Below the pieces are notes generated by a model. The model did not search any database. It saw only the letters and a program-made list of their open reading frames with translations, and was not told the origin of the DNA. Below are positions 22,843 through 34,204 of a DNA stretch of 64,000 nt, one piece after another; positions within the stretch are counted from its first letter, which is position 1, and every line of letters begins with the position of its first letter. This DNA comes from Labia minor (taxonomy: Eukaryota; Arthropoda; Insecta; Dermaptera; Spongiphoridae). Location: contig OY720349.1 in assembly GCA_963082975.1 (NCBI GenBank), positions 45,179,962 through 45,243,961 on the forward strand. The letters run 5' to 3'. Made by a program: the position numbers and the translations under genes.

Positions 22843-23504
22843 TTACCGACCGACGATAGTAAGGGAGGTATTGTTTTCACACCAAATTTCACATGTGGAG
22901 ATTTTTACATATCTCCACGAATCATGCATTTTCTTAACAGAAAAAAGTATTTTTAGCATGATGTCTGTCCGTCCGTCTGTCTGTCCGTCTGTCCGTCTGT
23001 CCGTCTGTCTGTCCGTCCGTATAGATGTGTACAGCCTGAACGGCTTAACGGATTTTGATGAAATTTGGTATATTTACTTAATTCAGTGGGATGAATTGAT
23101 CAACTTTTGGTGCAAATCCGGAAACCGGAAGTGGTAATATTAGCGATCGAGGATAAGAAGGGAAGGGTTATTTTCGCACCAAATTTCACATAAGGAGATT
23201 TTTTTACATATCACCACGAATGTATTGGTTTTATCCTCGGGAAAAATCATCTTCATTATGTTTTTCTTAATTTAAAATTATATGACGTTACCCAGCCCTT
23301 CATGACGTCACAGCCTCGGGTAACGCCGGCTACTTCAGCTATATATTATAAATAAAATAAAATTAAAAATATTTATGTTATATGCCTATCTGTTTTTTAT
23401 TACATTAATAGATATATTAAAATTATTTGAAATTGTTTCTGTAGCTGGAAATTAATTTATTTCAAACCGTCGGTCGGTTCGGACCTGGCCACAGGTCAAC
23501 TTAT
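22843..23504 (+). mobile_element. HINE-like family A copy 3
   Basis: A complete copy from ACCGACCGACGATAGTAAGG to the 3' hairpin GACCTG-GCCA-CAGGTC and AACTTA. It has the longest tetranucleotide tract of the family (GTCC/GTCT alternation, 22964-23020). The 88-codon frame reading VCPSVRLSVCLSVRI over this tract is an artefact of the tandem array. TTTT precedes the start and TTT follows the end, in keeping with T-rich insertion sites. Confidence 0.85.
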
Positions 23505-24219
23505 TTGGTATTTATTTTTATATACTAAGTATGAATATAATAGTTTTAATTATTCCAACTCCTACAATATGTAAATATATCTTTTTTTTAAACTACAATT
23601 GATATATACAATAGAAGTGAAGGTTAAAAGGCTCATTTCGAAGGGATATTGGAAGATCTTATCCATCTGCCTTTGTCCCCACAGGGGAGCTGATTTTCTC
23701 AGTCTCACTTTCTCTTTAGAAAGAACGTATTTTATTTTATTTTTTTTTTTTTTTATCTTCTCAATGCCCTTGTTCATTTTAATAATAAATCAACCAAACT
23801 GAGAAAATTATAAGATTTAAATTTTAGATTAAATTTCTAGATAGATATTCAAATTAAATTTTTATTTATTAATATATTTATTTATTTTATTAGTTGTTAA
23901 ATACAATCACAATTTTTGCCTGGGATTTTATATTTAATAATATTTTCTAAAGTATTTACTAAATGTATCTATTATTTCTTATTTTTATATCATTTATGCT
24001 TTAATCTTTCTGCTTTATAATAATATAAGATATTTTGAATTATTCCAATTAAATAATCTAATAAGAAATATAATTTATTTTGATTTAAAAGCAAAAACAA
24101 TATAATTAAGTTGATTTAATCTTAAAAAAAAGTTAAATTTTATTTAAATCATTAAAATATAATTTATTCTCCATGAGTGGTTATAAATTTGAATTTTTTT
24201 TTTCTCGATTTTCTTTTGT
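23505..24219. other. AT-rich spacer
   Basis: The opposing frames at 23562-23802 overlap a T run and have no recognisable motif. A less AT-rich patch lies at 23620-23720. Nothing else seen. Confidence 0.45.
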
Positions 24220-24239
24220 GTTTGTATAATTTCTAAAAT

Positions 24240-24361
24240 CTAAATGTCTTGATCTCGTAATTCGGTGTTTGGGTGACTTCTAATTTGATTCTGAAGCTGA
24301 GCTTGTTTCGATTGAACCAGAGGCTGTCTAATCATAGCCTCATCTTGCGCAACACCCCCAC
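24240..24361 (-). CDS. Candidate last exon, unknown protein
   Basis: On the minus strand, GTTCAGATTCTTTTCAG (ending at 24362) is a strong 3' splice site. From 24361 the frame reads GGGVAQDEAMIRQPLVQ, continues through SKQAQLQNQIRSHPNTELRD and ends QDI with TAG at 24240-24242. The stretch is polar and Gln-rich, has balanced codon use and stops soon after the acceptor, as a short terminal coding exon would. No domain recognised. The frame is also open upstream of the acceptor (to 24488), so an intronless reading is possible. The pocket extends to about 24720 without another clear exon. Confidence 0.35.
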
Positions 24362-24719
24362 CTGAAAAGAATCTGAACACCTGCACGACTCGGTAGTAAT
24401 GGAGACGCGGCTCCAACCAAAAGCTCACCGATTCACGTACACGTCGGCACACAGATACCAACACAAGAATCTCTAGCCCTATGGCCAAACACTTGCATGC
24501 TTAGAGAGAGATTCGATATTAATCGAAGTGCTTCCCCCACTTGTAATGGAATTTGGTTGGAAATTCATCTGATTACACGTTGCGATTCTAAATTGTTATT
24601 GTAAAATTCAAGATAAAGCCACCTGGGCTTATTATGACATCATTTTATTTTACTTCAATTTCAGTACGACTGCACTAATAAGCAGCCACTCGAATATAAT
24701 TAAATCATAGAATCAATTT

Positions 24720-27700
24720 AAGAAATCGAGCAAAGAGTAATTTTAACAAATAAATATATAAATAAATAAATAATAAAAGAAATTGTAGATATAGTTTTAA
24801 ATGATGGTTGTTTGAAATCTCACGAGGGTTATCTAACCCTAAATAAATTTGACATTAATTTTATCCTTCGTTTTAGGGAGCTCATAAATTTAAGTAATTG
24901 GCAGATTTGTAATCTCTCTGGATAAGAAATTCGAGAAATTTAATCTATGGAATTCGAAGAAATGTAATTTCACATAGATTATTCTTAATGACAGGGTAAA
25001 GTTTGAGTCAGCGTGAAAATAAAACGTTTTAATGTTTTCTAATTTTATTTCAGTTTTACTGTCCGTATATTTAAGGCACACATTTAAATATTCTGTTATA
25101 ATTTTAGTTCAGATAATTACCAAATTAATATAATAACTTGCATTGAAAAAGTGTTAAATTTATATTTTTGTGCATTTAATGTATTGTTTTTTTTTTCGAT
25201 TTCTAATATAAAAAGAAATCATTTAAATCTTTAGGGTGTGTATAAATATATAAATGTATTACTCCAAAAATTGGCGAATGAGATTCTTAATTCGTTTGTT
25301 TATTAAATCTAATACCAAAAAATAAATAAATAATTCTATTATTATTTATATATTTTATATTTATTTATATTATTTCGTTTTCTTTTTTCTGTAATTTTTT
25401 TTAATATATTTAATCAACCTAATCTCAAATCGTTGAGTGGTTTATTTATTTATTCATTAATAATGAGTTCAATTAAAAAAAAATCAACACCTGTTAATAA
25501 TAATGCAAAATAGTATTATCTATTAAAACACAACTTACATAGGTAATTGATATAAAAAAAATGTATAAATTATTTAAATAACAAAAACATTAGTAATGTC
25601 ATCTAATATTTACACAATATAGCAAATATTTTATACATTAAAAATATGAATTCAATTAATTAAAAAATATATTTCTTATTTACGTCAAAGTAGAATAATA
25701 TTTCTTAATACTATAAAAATTCTACTTATTCACACATTCAATCCCCTCTACCGAAACTTACCGTCGTGATTATATATAGATTATAAATAATAATATAAGG
25801 TATATTCAAAAAACTTGAAAATTAAATTTTGATAAAATAGAATAAGATTTATTTATACTCTCTTAGAATTTGTTCGTATCCATCACAAATAAAATAAAAA
25901 AATAATTCTACCAAATTTAAAGTAATATTAAATTTATAATTCTTTATTTGACTTTCTAATAATTATCCAAATAAAATTTAAATTGATTTATTTATTCTAA
26001 AATTTAAAATTTTAATTCATTTAATTAAATATTAGTATCATGTTTATTTTTCTAGTTCAGAAGAAGTAAAATAACAATTATTCTTTATTTTTTTCATTTT
26101 AAATATATCTAACAAAGAAATTGAAAGAGTGAGTTTAAAAGATTAAGTACTATAAAAAAAAGAATAAATGATCTTTTTAATATTTATATATATGTACCCG
26201 TATATACATTTGTAATCCTCTTGTGATTATATAACATGATATGTAGGTATATGTCAACTTCTTTTTTTAATAACCCAGAAATTAAATTTTTGTATAAAAC
26301 ATTTTAGAAGAATTATTAACACCTCTGCTCTGGTTTAGAGAACCTCTCAATAAATGTTCGACAATAAATCCAAAAATATTAAAACTAATTTGACCAAATC
26401 ATACACAAAATTTTTAAAATATATAAATTTCTATTTTTATTTCTAATAATCACATATCACTTAAATTATTAAAAGTTCTCACTTTAATTTAATTTAATAT
26501 TATTAGACCATATTTATTGAATATTTTAATTGAAATAAGAGATTCTTAGTCTCTAAATGAATATCAACTAAAGAAATTGTTTTTAATAAATCATATATAA
26601 TGTGTTGACAATTTTGAAGATAAGAAAGACATATATTTTCTAGAATAAAAAAAATATTATATTAATTATTTTATATTAATATATTATAATAATATATTAG
26701 AAATAAAATTTAAAGTTTCTTCATTAATAATTGTTCATTTCTATTATTATGTTGCTAACTTCATGAACACTTCTGTTGTTCTTAGAAATTAATAATAAAG
26801 AGATTTTTATTTAATATATATATCTATATATATAATATATAATAATAACAATGAATAATAATAGTTTCAATATTTATTTTAAATCAAAATTTCTATGATT
26901 AATGTTTTTATTAAGTGAAATTATAAAGAACAATCCCTTTTCAATTTCAATTATAAAAAGAAAAAAAGAAAAAAATAAATTTTATTAAATCTTACAAACG
27001 TAATTATGATTACTGACACAGATACGATCGATAATAAATGTGTTTGGCGGTAGTCCACTGTGAAAGCTTCATTGAGGGTTTGAACCAATCATATAAATAC
27101 CTTTTATATAGAAATTATTTTATTTGTAATATTATATAATATGATCCAATCAATTATATTTGAATATAAATAAATTATATGTAAACTAAATAAATAATTA
27201 CAAAATAAATCAATTGGTGAAACATTTAATCAACAATATTAAATTGAAAGCAAAAAAAAAAATACCTATTCTCTATTAGAAAAGTAAGTTGAAATAAGAA
27301 GCAGTCAACCTTGACGATTTTTTAAGATTAATTCTTTCATTTTCTCTACATTTACTATATAATAATCTAGATAATCTTTTGATTACTAAATTAAAACTAG
27401 AATTGTTTACGCAATTTAATGTAGTCTTAATTAATTACATATAATAAATAGATTATCTTTCCGGGATATCCTGATAAGGTTTATTCCAAGATGTCTTCTA
27501 ATGTGTACGTTTCAACTTGTGTCTGTGTAAGAATTTGTTTTTTTTTTAATTAATCTAAATAAAAAAAATGTACGATTGAAGTATCTGATGATTTATTTGT
27601 ATAGATATTGAGATCAAATTAGAATTGGTTCATTTTTTCGGAAAATTTACTACCAGTTCATTTTCTTGCCTCTTAACGCCTAATCAAGTTCCATAAATTT

Positions 27701-28570
27701 TTTTTCTTTTCAAGATTAAAAATAAAGATTTCAAAAATCCCTTTAGAAAGTTATTTAATACAATTACATATATTTATTTTATTATACGGTCTATATAGGT
27801 ATAATAACATTTTATAGAATAAAATGAAAAATAAAATAATTAATTTTTTTTTTGCATTATATTCATTTCGTAATGCTCTTTTAACAAGATTAAAGAGTTT
27901 TTAGTATTTTATTTTAAAGAAAATGTATAACATTGCATTTTTAAACTAATATTTAGTTTTTTGAAATTGGTAATTTTTCAGTTTTTATTTAAGTCTCAAA
28001 AGAAATTACTTAACTACGATTAATTAAAATTTAATTTTCAAATTAATAATTTACACTTTCTAATTTCTATTCTATGCATCTGATTAGATTCGTTTGAAGA
28101 TGGAGATTAACCCGAAATGTATTATAATTTAAATGTTTTACGCCTATTGAATATTTATATCTTTTTGATTATTTCATTTTTCCTAAATAAATTTCTATTT
28201 TGAATAATTAATGTAAACTTTAATTACTTTTAATTACTTTTGGACAAACAAATCCTGAAATTAAATGGTGATTAAAAGTCTTATTTAAGCATGTTTGATA
28301 ATATTCACTTTATACATAAAAAATATTAATTTATTACTAATTAAACAATTTATAAAATATATACAATCTCAAAATATTTACTAGAAATCGAAATAAATAA
28401 ATATCGTCTTTCAAAATTATTAAATCTTTCATAATTAAATAGATGTAGTAACAGGAAGCGAAATAAAGGGGGGGGGGGGGGTTTAGGACAAAGCTTTTTT
28501 TTCAATTTTTTAATAGAAATTATTAAATTCTAATTAATATGGAATATCAGTATATTATTTATTTAAATTA
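24720..28570. other. AT desert
   Basis: Nearly 4 kb of A/T-rich sequence with (TAAA)n near 24750-24775 and a poly-G run at 28469-28480. No gene, RNA or transposon recognised. The 63-codon minus frame at 24890-25081 is unremarkable. Confidence 0.55.
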
Positions 28571-29000
28571 GTGAGATTTGCAGTGTTAACAAATTAATTC
28601 TGTTAATTTCAGCGAATCAATCAAGCTGAAATTCTATATATAGCAGTTTTATACAATTATTAATCATGTGAAAAATTATCAAACATATATCTTTATTTTT
28701 ACGGTCACTTTAGAGGAAAAAAAATCAAAACGTTGAAGGTAATGACCCTCTTCCGGTTGAGCTATATTTCTCAAAAGTTGATAGAAAACTACGAATTTTG
28801 AATAATGCTCATGTACAAAATTTCATCATTCTAGCTCAAACCGTTTTTGCGTAATCTTGACTACATACACACACACACACAACACACACATACACACACA
28901 CATTTTTCTCAACCTTAGTGAAAATGATTCAGGAACCTTTAAAACGTATAAAAACATCAAAATCTCAACATCGAAAATTTTCGTGATCGCAATAGTAAAA
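28571..29000 (+). mobile_element. HINE-like family B copy 3 (5'-truncated)
   Basis: Starts inside the family at GTGAGATTTGCAGTGTTAA and runs through the (CA)n tract (28866-28902) to CGTGATCGCAATAGTAAAAA. The terminal hairpin CTATCTC-TGGC-GAGATAG present in other copies is missing here, apparently by an exact deletion next to the end. Without the 3' hairpin it is probably immobile. Confidence 0.75.
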
Positions 29001-29090
29001 AGTCATTAAAAGTGTTTGTTTTTTATAGTAAAAATATTTTTAAATAATATCCCCCATATAATTTTTGATATAGTTAGTCTTATATATATT

Positions 29091-29341
29091 AAGTACCGGG
29101 ACCCCGAGCCTCGGCTCGGTACTTAAGTTAAAAAAAATGATTCATTATTATTGGGTTTGGCTGGTAATATTAATACCTGGGACACCGAGCTGTCGCTCGA
29201 CCCTTTAAAAAATATTAATCTACAATTAATTATTTATTACAATTATTAAATGTTGCATCATTGCATCAATCTGATTAAAATGAATTGAACTGGGGTCCTC
29301 AATAATACAAACAAACAATTTTAGCTAGCATAATAAGATTA
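29091..29341 (+). mobile_element. Family D repeat, copy 1
   Basis: Begins with an imperfect palindrome AAGTACCGGGACC.. GAGCC-TC-GGCTC ..CGGTACTTAAG and ends TTTTAGCTAGCATAATAAGA. A related CCTGGGACACCGAGC with CTCGACCC lies at 29176-29208. The same two ends delimit copy 2 (30608-31556). The family is non-coding and may be another Helitron-like group: palindromic start, conserved end, no target duplication seen. Confidence 0.5.
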
Positions 29342-29866
29342 ATCCAAGTAATATCGTCTATTTCTATTCGACACTATTTTCAGTTATGAAATGAACAGTC
29401 AGTAGAGAGTAAAAAAATTGTAATTGAAGACCGTTGTTTTTAAAAATAATTAAATTATTTTATAGATTATAAAATAAAAATTATTATATTAACATTAAAA
29501 ATATTGAAATAAAAAAATAATAGTTTGATTTAATAAACTAAAATATTATAAACATTTTTAATGTGAATTTCTCAGGGAGGTAGGGAGCCCAATTCATTTA
29601 ACCATCCATGTTGTATAAGGAATCTTAATTTCTTAACACTCCGTTTTTTCAAATTTAAAATAGAGGGAGAGAAAGAGTTTCAATTATATTCGAATAGTCT
29701 ATATATTCTATATATGAGTATTTTTTTTTTCTGAATTTAATACCAAGTTGATTTTCAAAATTTTCTATTCTTTATGCATATGATTGATTACATGTGTTAA
29801 AATTTAAACAAATTCAAATATTCTAATTTATAAATTTATATAAAATTTAATATTATTTTTTCGAGA

Positions 29867-29968
29867 CTAATGGCAAATACCGGTGGCCCTAGTCAGAGCA
29901 AGAGAAGACTCCTTTTGGTAGCGGCCCAGTCGATGATGTTATATGGATCGGAGATTTGGGCTTTACAA
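29867..29968 (+). mobile_element. LINE reverse transcriptase fragment (R1/I-like)
   Basis: The frame reads NTGGPSQSKRRLLLVAAQ then SMMLYGSEIWALQ. This is the segment after the reverse transcriptase core in R1/I/Jockey-type ORF2 proteins (typically GGP....RRLL..V..S..LYG...W). It is only 34 codons long and bounded by AT-rich sequence on both sides. Confidence 0.75.
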
Positions 29969-30063
29969 CTATATTTTAAGTGAAAAAATGATTTCTTGGT
30001 TATATAAAAATTAAAATATGATTCTTTATATCTTTATTATACAGAAAAGTAGGCGTGTTAATA

Positions 30064-30180
30064 TAAAATATATACCTGGGACACCGAACTATCACTCGAC
30101 CCTTTAACCAATTTATACAATTTATTTTTATATACTTTAAAAATTTTACAATTTTTTAATTATTTATTATAATTGTTAAA
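30064..30180 (+). repeat. Family D-related fragment
   Basis: ATACCTGGGACACCGAAC..CACTCGACCCTTTAA repeats the 29176-29208 segment with substitutions. The AT-rich sequence after it is also similar (TTATTTATTATAATTGTTAAATG). Confidence 0.5.
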
Positions 30181-30712
30181 TGGGATTTCTAAAAATGACC
30201 CATTAAAAATTTGTTTCCTAAAATGTTTCAAATTAATTAAAATAAATTGTATAAATGTTCATTTATAAAATCTATATATCTGTGAGTTTGTTTTTCGATT
30301 TTTTAAATTTTGATTTTGGATTCGATTAGAGCTTAAAATGTGTAAATGTAAAGTGGTCTTGGTTTTTTTAAAATTCGTTTGGGAACATGGTCAAATCGGC
30401 AGTCAAAGTTGAAAATTCCCCATATATTATAACTACTGTAATTAGTATTATTATAATGTAAAATTATAAAGAAAAAATGTTTAGACATTATTATAGACAT
30501 TTTCATTCTGTAAATTAAATAATTTTATTTCATTTAAATAAATATCTATTTTTAAATATTTTTTTCTCTCTACATTATTTATCTAATTCTCACAATATAT
30601 TAAGATCATACCGGGACCCCGAGCCTCGGCTCTGTAATTAAGTTAAAAAAAAAAATTCATTATTATTGATAAATATATATCGTAATTTATAATTATAAAA
30701 TATTATTAAAAT

Positions 30713-30844
30713 ATATATTTTTAATTTTATTTCGAAATTAAATAAAAAATTTTAAAATATTTTAAATATAAAAAAAATATATATTTTTAATTTTATTTCG
30801 AAATTAAATAAAAAATTTTAAAATATTTTAAATATAAAAAAAAT
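30713..30844. repeat. 66-bp tandem duplication
   Basis: Two copies with no difference seen, 66 bp apart, each containing TTATTTCGAAATTAAAT. A diverged third copy lies at about 31264-31326. Confidence 0.85.
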
Positions 30845-31077
30845 ATTAATACAATATTCTTTAAAAAAAGGCGGGAGTCAAATTTCAATATAAATGTCAT
30901 TTGTGATGTCATCAATATATAAATTAATAATAAATAATATTAATAAATATTAAATTTAATAAAAGAACAATGAATAAATAAATATAAAATAGTAATTTAT
31001 TAAAATGTAAACAATAGATAAAAAGAAAAAAAATAACAAATTCATTATTTTCATTTTCATTTTTAAATAACGATTCA

Positions 31078-31143
31078 CCCGGAGAGTTTCGAACCGACGA
31101 AATCCACTCGTTAAAACATCCTCTAGCCACTGTACTATATATG
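31078..31143 (-). pseudogene. tRNA-like sequence with A and B boxes
   Basis: On the minus strand, TGGCTAGAGG (31121-31130) matches an A box and GGTTCGAAACTC (31085-31096) a B box, at tRNA-like spacing. Acceptor arms do not pair and I could not place an anticodon with confidence. It is a tRNA pseudogene or the head of a SINE, within family D copy 2. Confidence 0.5.
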
Positions 31144-31556
31144 TTTAGATAAAAAATTGTCATTTTTTTACTGTCTTAGCAGGCAGATTTGATGTTTTTT
31201 ATTTTATTTTTTTTTTTTTTGAGAGAGATTAATAAATATCTATATATATTTTATTAAAAATAAATATTTTTAATTTTATTTCGAAATTAAATAATAAATT
31301 TTAAAATATTTTAAATAAAAAAAAATATTAATACAAATAAAAATGGAGGCCAATTTTGACGTTTTCCATATATAATTTTCAATTAAGAAATTAATAATGA
31401 AGCTGAATGTTTCAAGAGATATCATCAATAAAACTTAATTTTTCTTTATAAATACTATATCTAGTGTAAATTTGAAAAAAATCGTTAGAGCGGTTTTTGA
31501 GAACCAATATATATAGATAGATAGATATATACAATTTTAGCTAGCATAATAAGATA

Positions 31557-33042
31557 AGATTTAATTTATTTGAGTGTAATATTTATCAGAATTAAGATAA
31601 CATTCAAACTTATTTCTTCCTTAAAAGTCTAATAAGTATTATGGTTGGTTTATTTTTAAATTTTGAGATTAAATTACATTATTACTATTTAAATAGCAAT
31701 TTTATTTATTCAAACATTATTATAAAAGTTTATTCTTTTATTTCATCAATTTACCAAGATAAATTATTAAATGGATAATAAATTATTTTCTGTTTTTTTA
31801 AATGAGAATGATGATGATAGTTTCTTAAGAGAAAAAAAAATAAATTAAAGCTTTATAGAATTGTTCATTATTTTTCGAGAATTAACAAGCAAACGATTAT
31901 TAAGATTAATCAGTGACGGCACAATTTCGTAACATTCATCCCAGGATAGGTGTCTTTAGGAAAATAGGTTTTCAATACAATGAAATTGATTGAAATAATA
32001 TTATGAAAAATGCACAAAATACAATACAATTTCTGTAATAAATCTTATTATTGAATAGGTTTCACTGTTGCAGTTGCAGTCTAATCTCATTCAAATTTTG
32101 AAATATATAAAGCCCACTAACTCAAAATGTCTTTTTTTACTTAGTTAATGTTGACCTAGAGTCAAAAACTTCTGCTAGATCGTTTAAAATTATGTTTTTA
32201 AGCATTATCATTAGCTATGACTTGAAATTTAATCATTTAATTAAACATTAAGTTACAATGATTTTACAGAAATATCATAAAATTTTTCAATTTTTTTTTG
32301 ATTTGTTAAAATTAACTGATGAGAGAATAATAGCCGGATTTCATAATTTCTCAGTAATTAAATAATTACAATTATATAAGATAATTACTTTGAAGGCTTA
32401 TATTTTGATCATAATAGAAAATAAGGACATTAACTTTTCTTATAACAGAATAGAAAAAAGAATGATCCTAATCCGACCCACAATGGCGGAGTAGTAAAAC
32501 ATATTTTTCAAATTGTATAGATTTTCAGTTGAAATAACTTATCATTTAAGTATAATTTATTTTAACTTATTAAAATAATAATGTAAGAATGAAAGGTATT
32601 ATTTGTAGTTTTAAACTAGGATGGGAATAATAAGAAATGTTTTTCCCCCAAAAAAGGAGACAGGAACAGTGATGAATTCTTAATGTAACATCAGAGAAAG
32701 GAACTTTCAAATGATCTTTTATGGATTATATTTATATTCTATAATTAAATTGCAAAAGGGACGACGTTGACGAATCCTGTAATAAAATCAATCAGTCAGT
32801 CAGAGAAATCAATGAACCATCCGAATACAGAATATGAAATTATTTTTCTAAGTAGAAATTTCTCGATAAATTGAATAAAATATTATTTGCTTACAATTTC
32901 AAATTTCAAATTTTAATAATGTTTTTTTTTTATTTTATTTCCCTATAATGTTTAACGATATATATTAATAGTTATTTTGAAAAAATAATTCTCTTTAAAC
33001 TACCTAAAAATTTGTTTAAATTAATATTATTTTATGTTTAAT
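31557..33042. other. AT-rich spacer
   Basis: A less AT-rich patch at about 32455-32860 includes CAATCAGTCAGTCAGAG but no frame or splice site. Nothing else recognised. Confidence 0.45.
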
Positions 33043-33193
33043 ATTGATATTGATTACTTAGGCGGCGGCATGGCTGAGTGGGTAGAGTACGAGATTTCTA
33101 CACAGGAAGCCTGAGTTCGAATCCCAGCATAGAACTCAAGATTATTTATTTAATAAAAATAAAAATCTAATTCAATTTAACATCGGCTGCTGC

Positions 33194-33280
33194 GGGTAGC
33201 GGGTAGATACCTTCTCACGATCCCGGTGAGAGACAGATCTACCTCAGTGAGTGGCGCCCACTGCCCTACGCGAGCACATG
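33194..33280 (+). repeat. Core domain shared with repeat R2
   Basis: GGGTAGCGGGTAGATAC.. GTGGCGCCCACTGCCC..CGAGCACATG parallels 15586-15670, 17808-17893 and 41438-41524. Flanks differ between the SINE and R2, so this behaves like the conserved central domains that several SINE superfamilies share. Confidence 0.65.
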
Positions 33281-33566
33281 CATTTTCTCTCATTCCTCGA
33301 CCAAGGGAGTGCATGCCCTATCCAAATCATCCATCTAGACCCAATCCCCTTTATTTCCTCTTCCTTCTTTCCAATCCACGCGTCAGGCTGTAGCGACAGG
33401 CCGGCTGGATCATCTTCGCGTCGCATCAACAATTAATGGAGAAATGTTATACGGTTAACGGCTGGGGCGTCCCCTGCAAGAGACGCACATTGTCAGCACC
33501 CGGGTGATGTGAGAAATGGGTTAGGGTTACCCACCTATGGACGAGGTGGGCTAAAGAAGATAGTCC

Positions 33567-33717
33567 AACATCCACATCCACATCAATATCAACATCGACA
33601 TCATCACCGACACGAACATCGTCACATCGGTCAGCATCAGCATCATTGCCATCAACCTCACTCAAATCGTCCACATCTACATCAAAGTCGTCAACACCAT
33701 CATCACCGTCATCAAGG
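33567..33717. repeat. Degenerate CATC-based minisatellite
   Basis: Hexamer-like CATCNN repeats such as CATCCACATCCACATCAA. It gives a long open frame on both strands (His-rich plus, Asp-rich minus), an artefact of the repeat. Confidence 0.85.
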
Positions 33718-34204
33718 TTGAGTACCAAAGACCGCGTGGGAGGCTAAAACCAGCTGGTCCTGCCGTATATCGGGAGATCTAATGGCATCTGATCTCTCTA
33801 CAGACGACGCCAACAACAGATTTAGTTGGCGCCAATTAACGAGAAGAGCCGACCCCACACCCCGTGGGAAATAAGGCTAAGAAGAAGAAGAAGATTGATA
33901 TTGATTACTTAATTTCATAATGTATCTCACAGAGATGCCAGAGGGCCCCTTAAGTTGAAAATCACTCAATTAGATGATTAAAGGAAACAAAAAAAAAAAA
34001 AAAATACAAAAATTTAGGTTTTGCATTTCTCTTTATTTTTCCTAAAAATTTATATTTTATTTATTTATATTAAAAATAAAATAATATTAGTTCTTACAAA
34101 TCATAAAATAAATAATCATCTTTTTTTATCTCGTTTTATTTGTATTTTTCCCCGTAGAGAAATCATTTCATGTTTTTTCGATTAGTAATAGTTTGAAGAA
34201 AAAC

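Larger units (their letters stand above)
30608..31556 (+). mobile_element. Family D repeat, copy 2
   Basis: Starts ATACCGGGACCCCGAGCC..GGCTCTGTAATTAAG and ends ACAATTTTAGCTAGCATAAT. Inside are a 66-bp tandem duplication, a tRNA-like sequence on the minus strand, a (TAGA)n run near the end and TCGTTAGAGCGGTTTTTGAG. The 79-codon minus frame (30924-31163) crosses the tRNA-like part and is not a gene. Probably non-autonomous; class unresolved. Confidence 0.5.
33061..33893 (+). mobile_element. SINE-like retroposon with 18-bp target duplication
   Basis: The 833-bp insert is flanked by perfect 18-bp repeats ATTGATATTGATTACTTA (33043-33060 and 33894-33911). It begins with a tRNA-like head with an A box TGGCTGAGTGGG (33071-33082) and a B box GAGTTCGAATCC (33113-33124), so RNA polymerase III could transcribe it. 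An AT linker follows, then an ~86-bp core domain (33194-33280), a (CATCNN)n minisatellite (33567-33717) and a GC-rich body ending GGCTAAGAAGAAGAAGAAG. The target repeat and simple tail show LINE-mediated retroposition. It is long for a SINE. Small frames inside, including Asp-rich and His-rich ones over the minisatellite, are not genes. Confidence 0.9.

Noticed and set aside
22871..23137. 88-codon frame with VCPSVRLSVCLSVRI repeats
   Set aside because: It translates the (GTCC/GTCT)n array of family A copy 3; the repeat, not a protein, keeps it open.
28469..28480. Poly-G run as a G-quadruplex
   Set aside because: A single G tract without the four spaced runs needed; only a homopolymer is visible.
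33061..33130. Working tRNA gene
   Set aside because: A and B boxes are good, but the acceptor stem does not pair and the sequence is the head of a retroposon with target duplication.
33447..33728. Asp-rich minus frame and His-rich plus frame
   Set aside because: Both are produced by the CATC minisatellite inside the SINE-like insertion.
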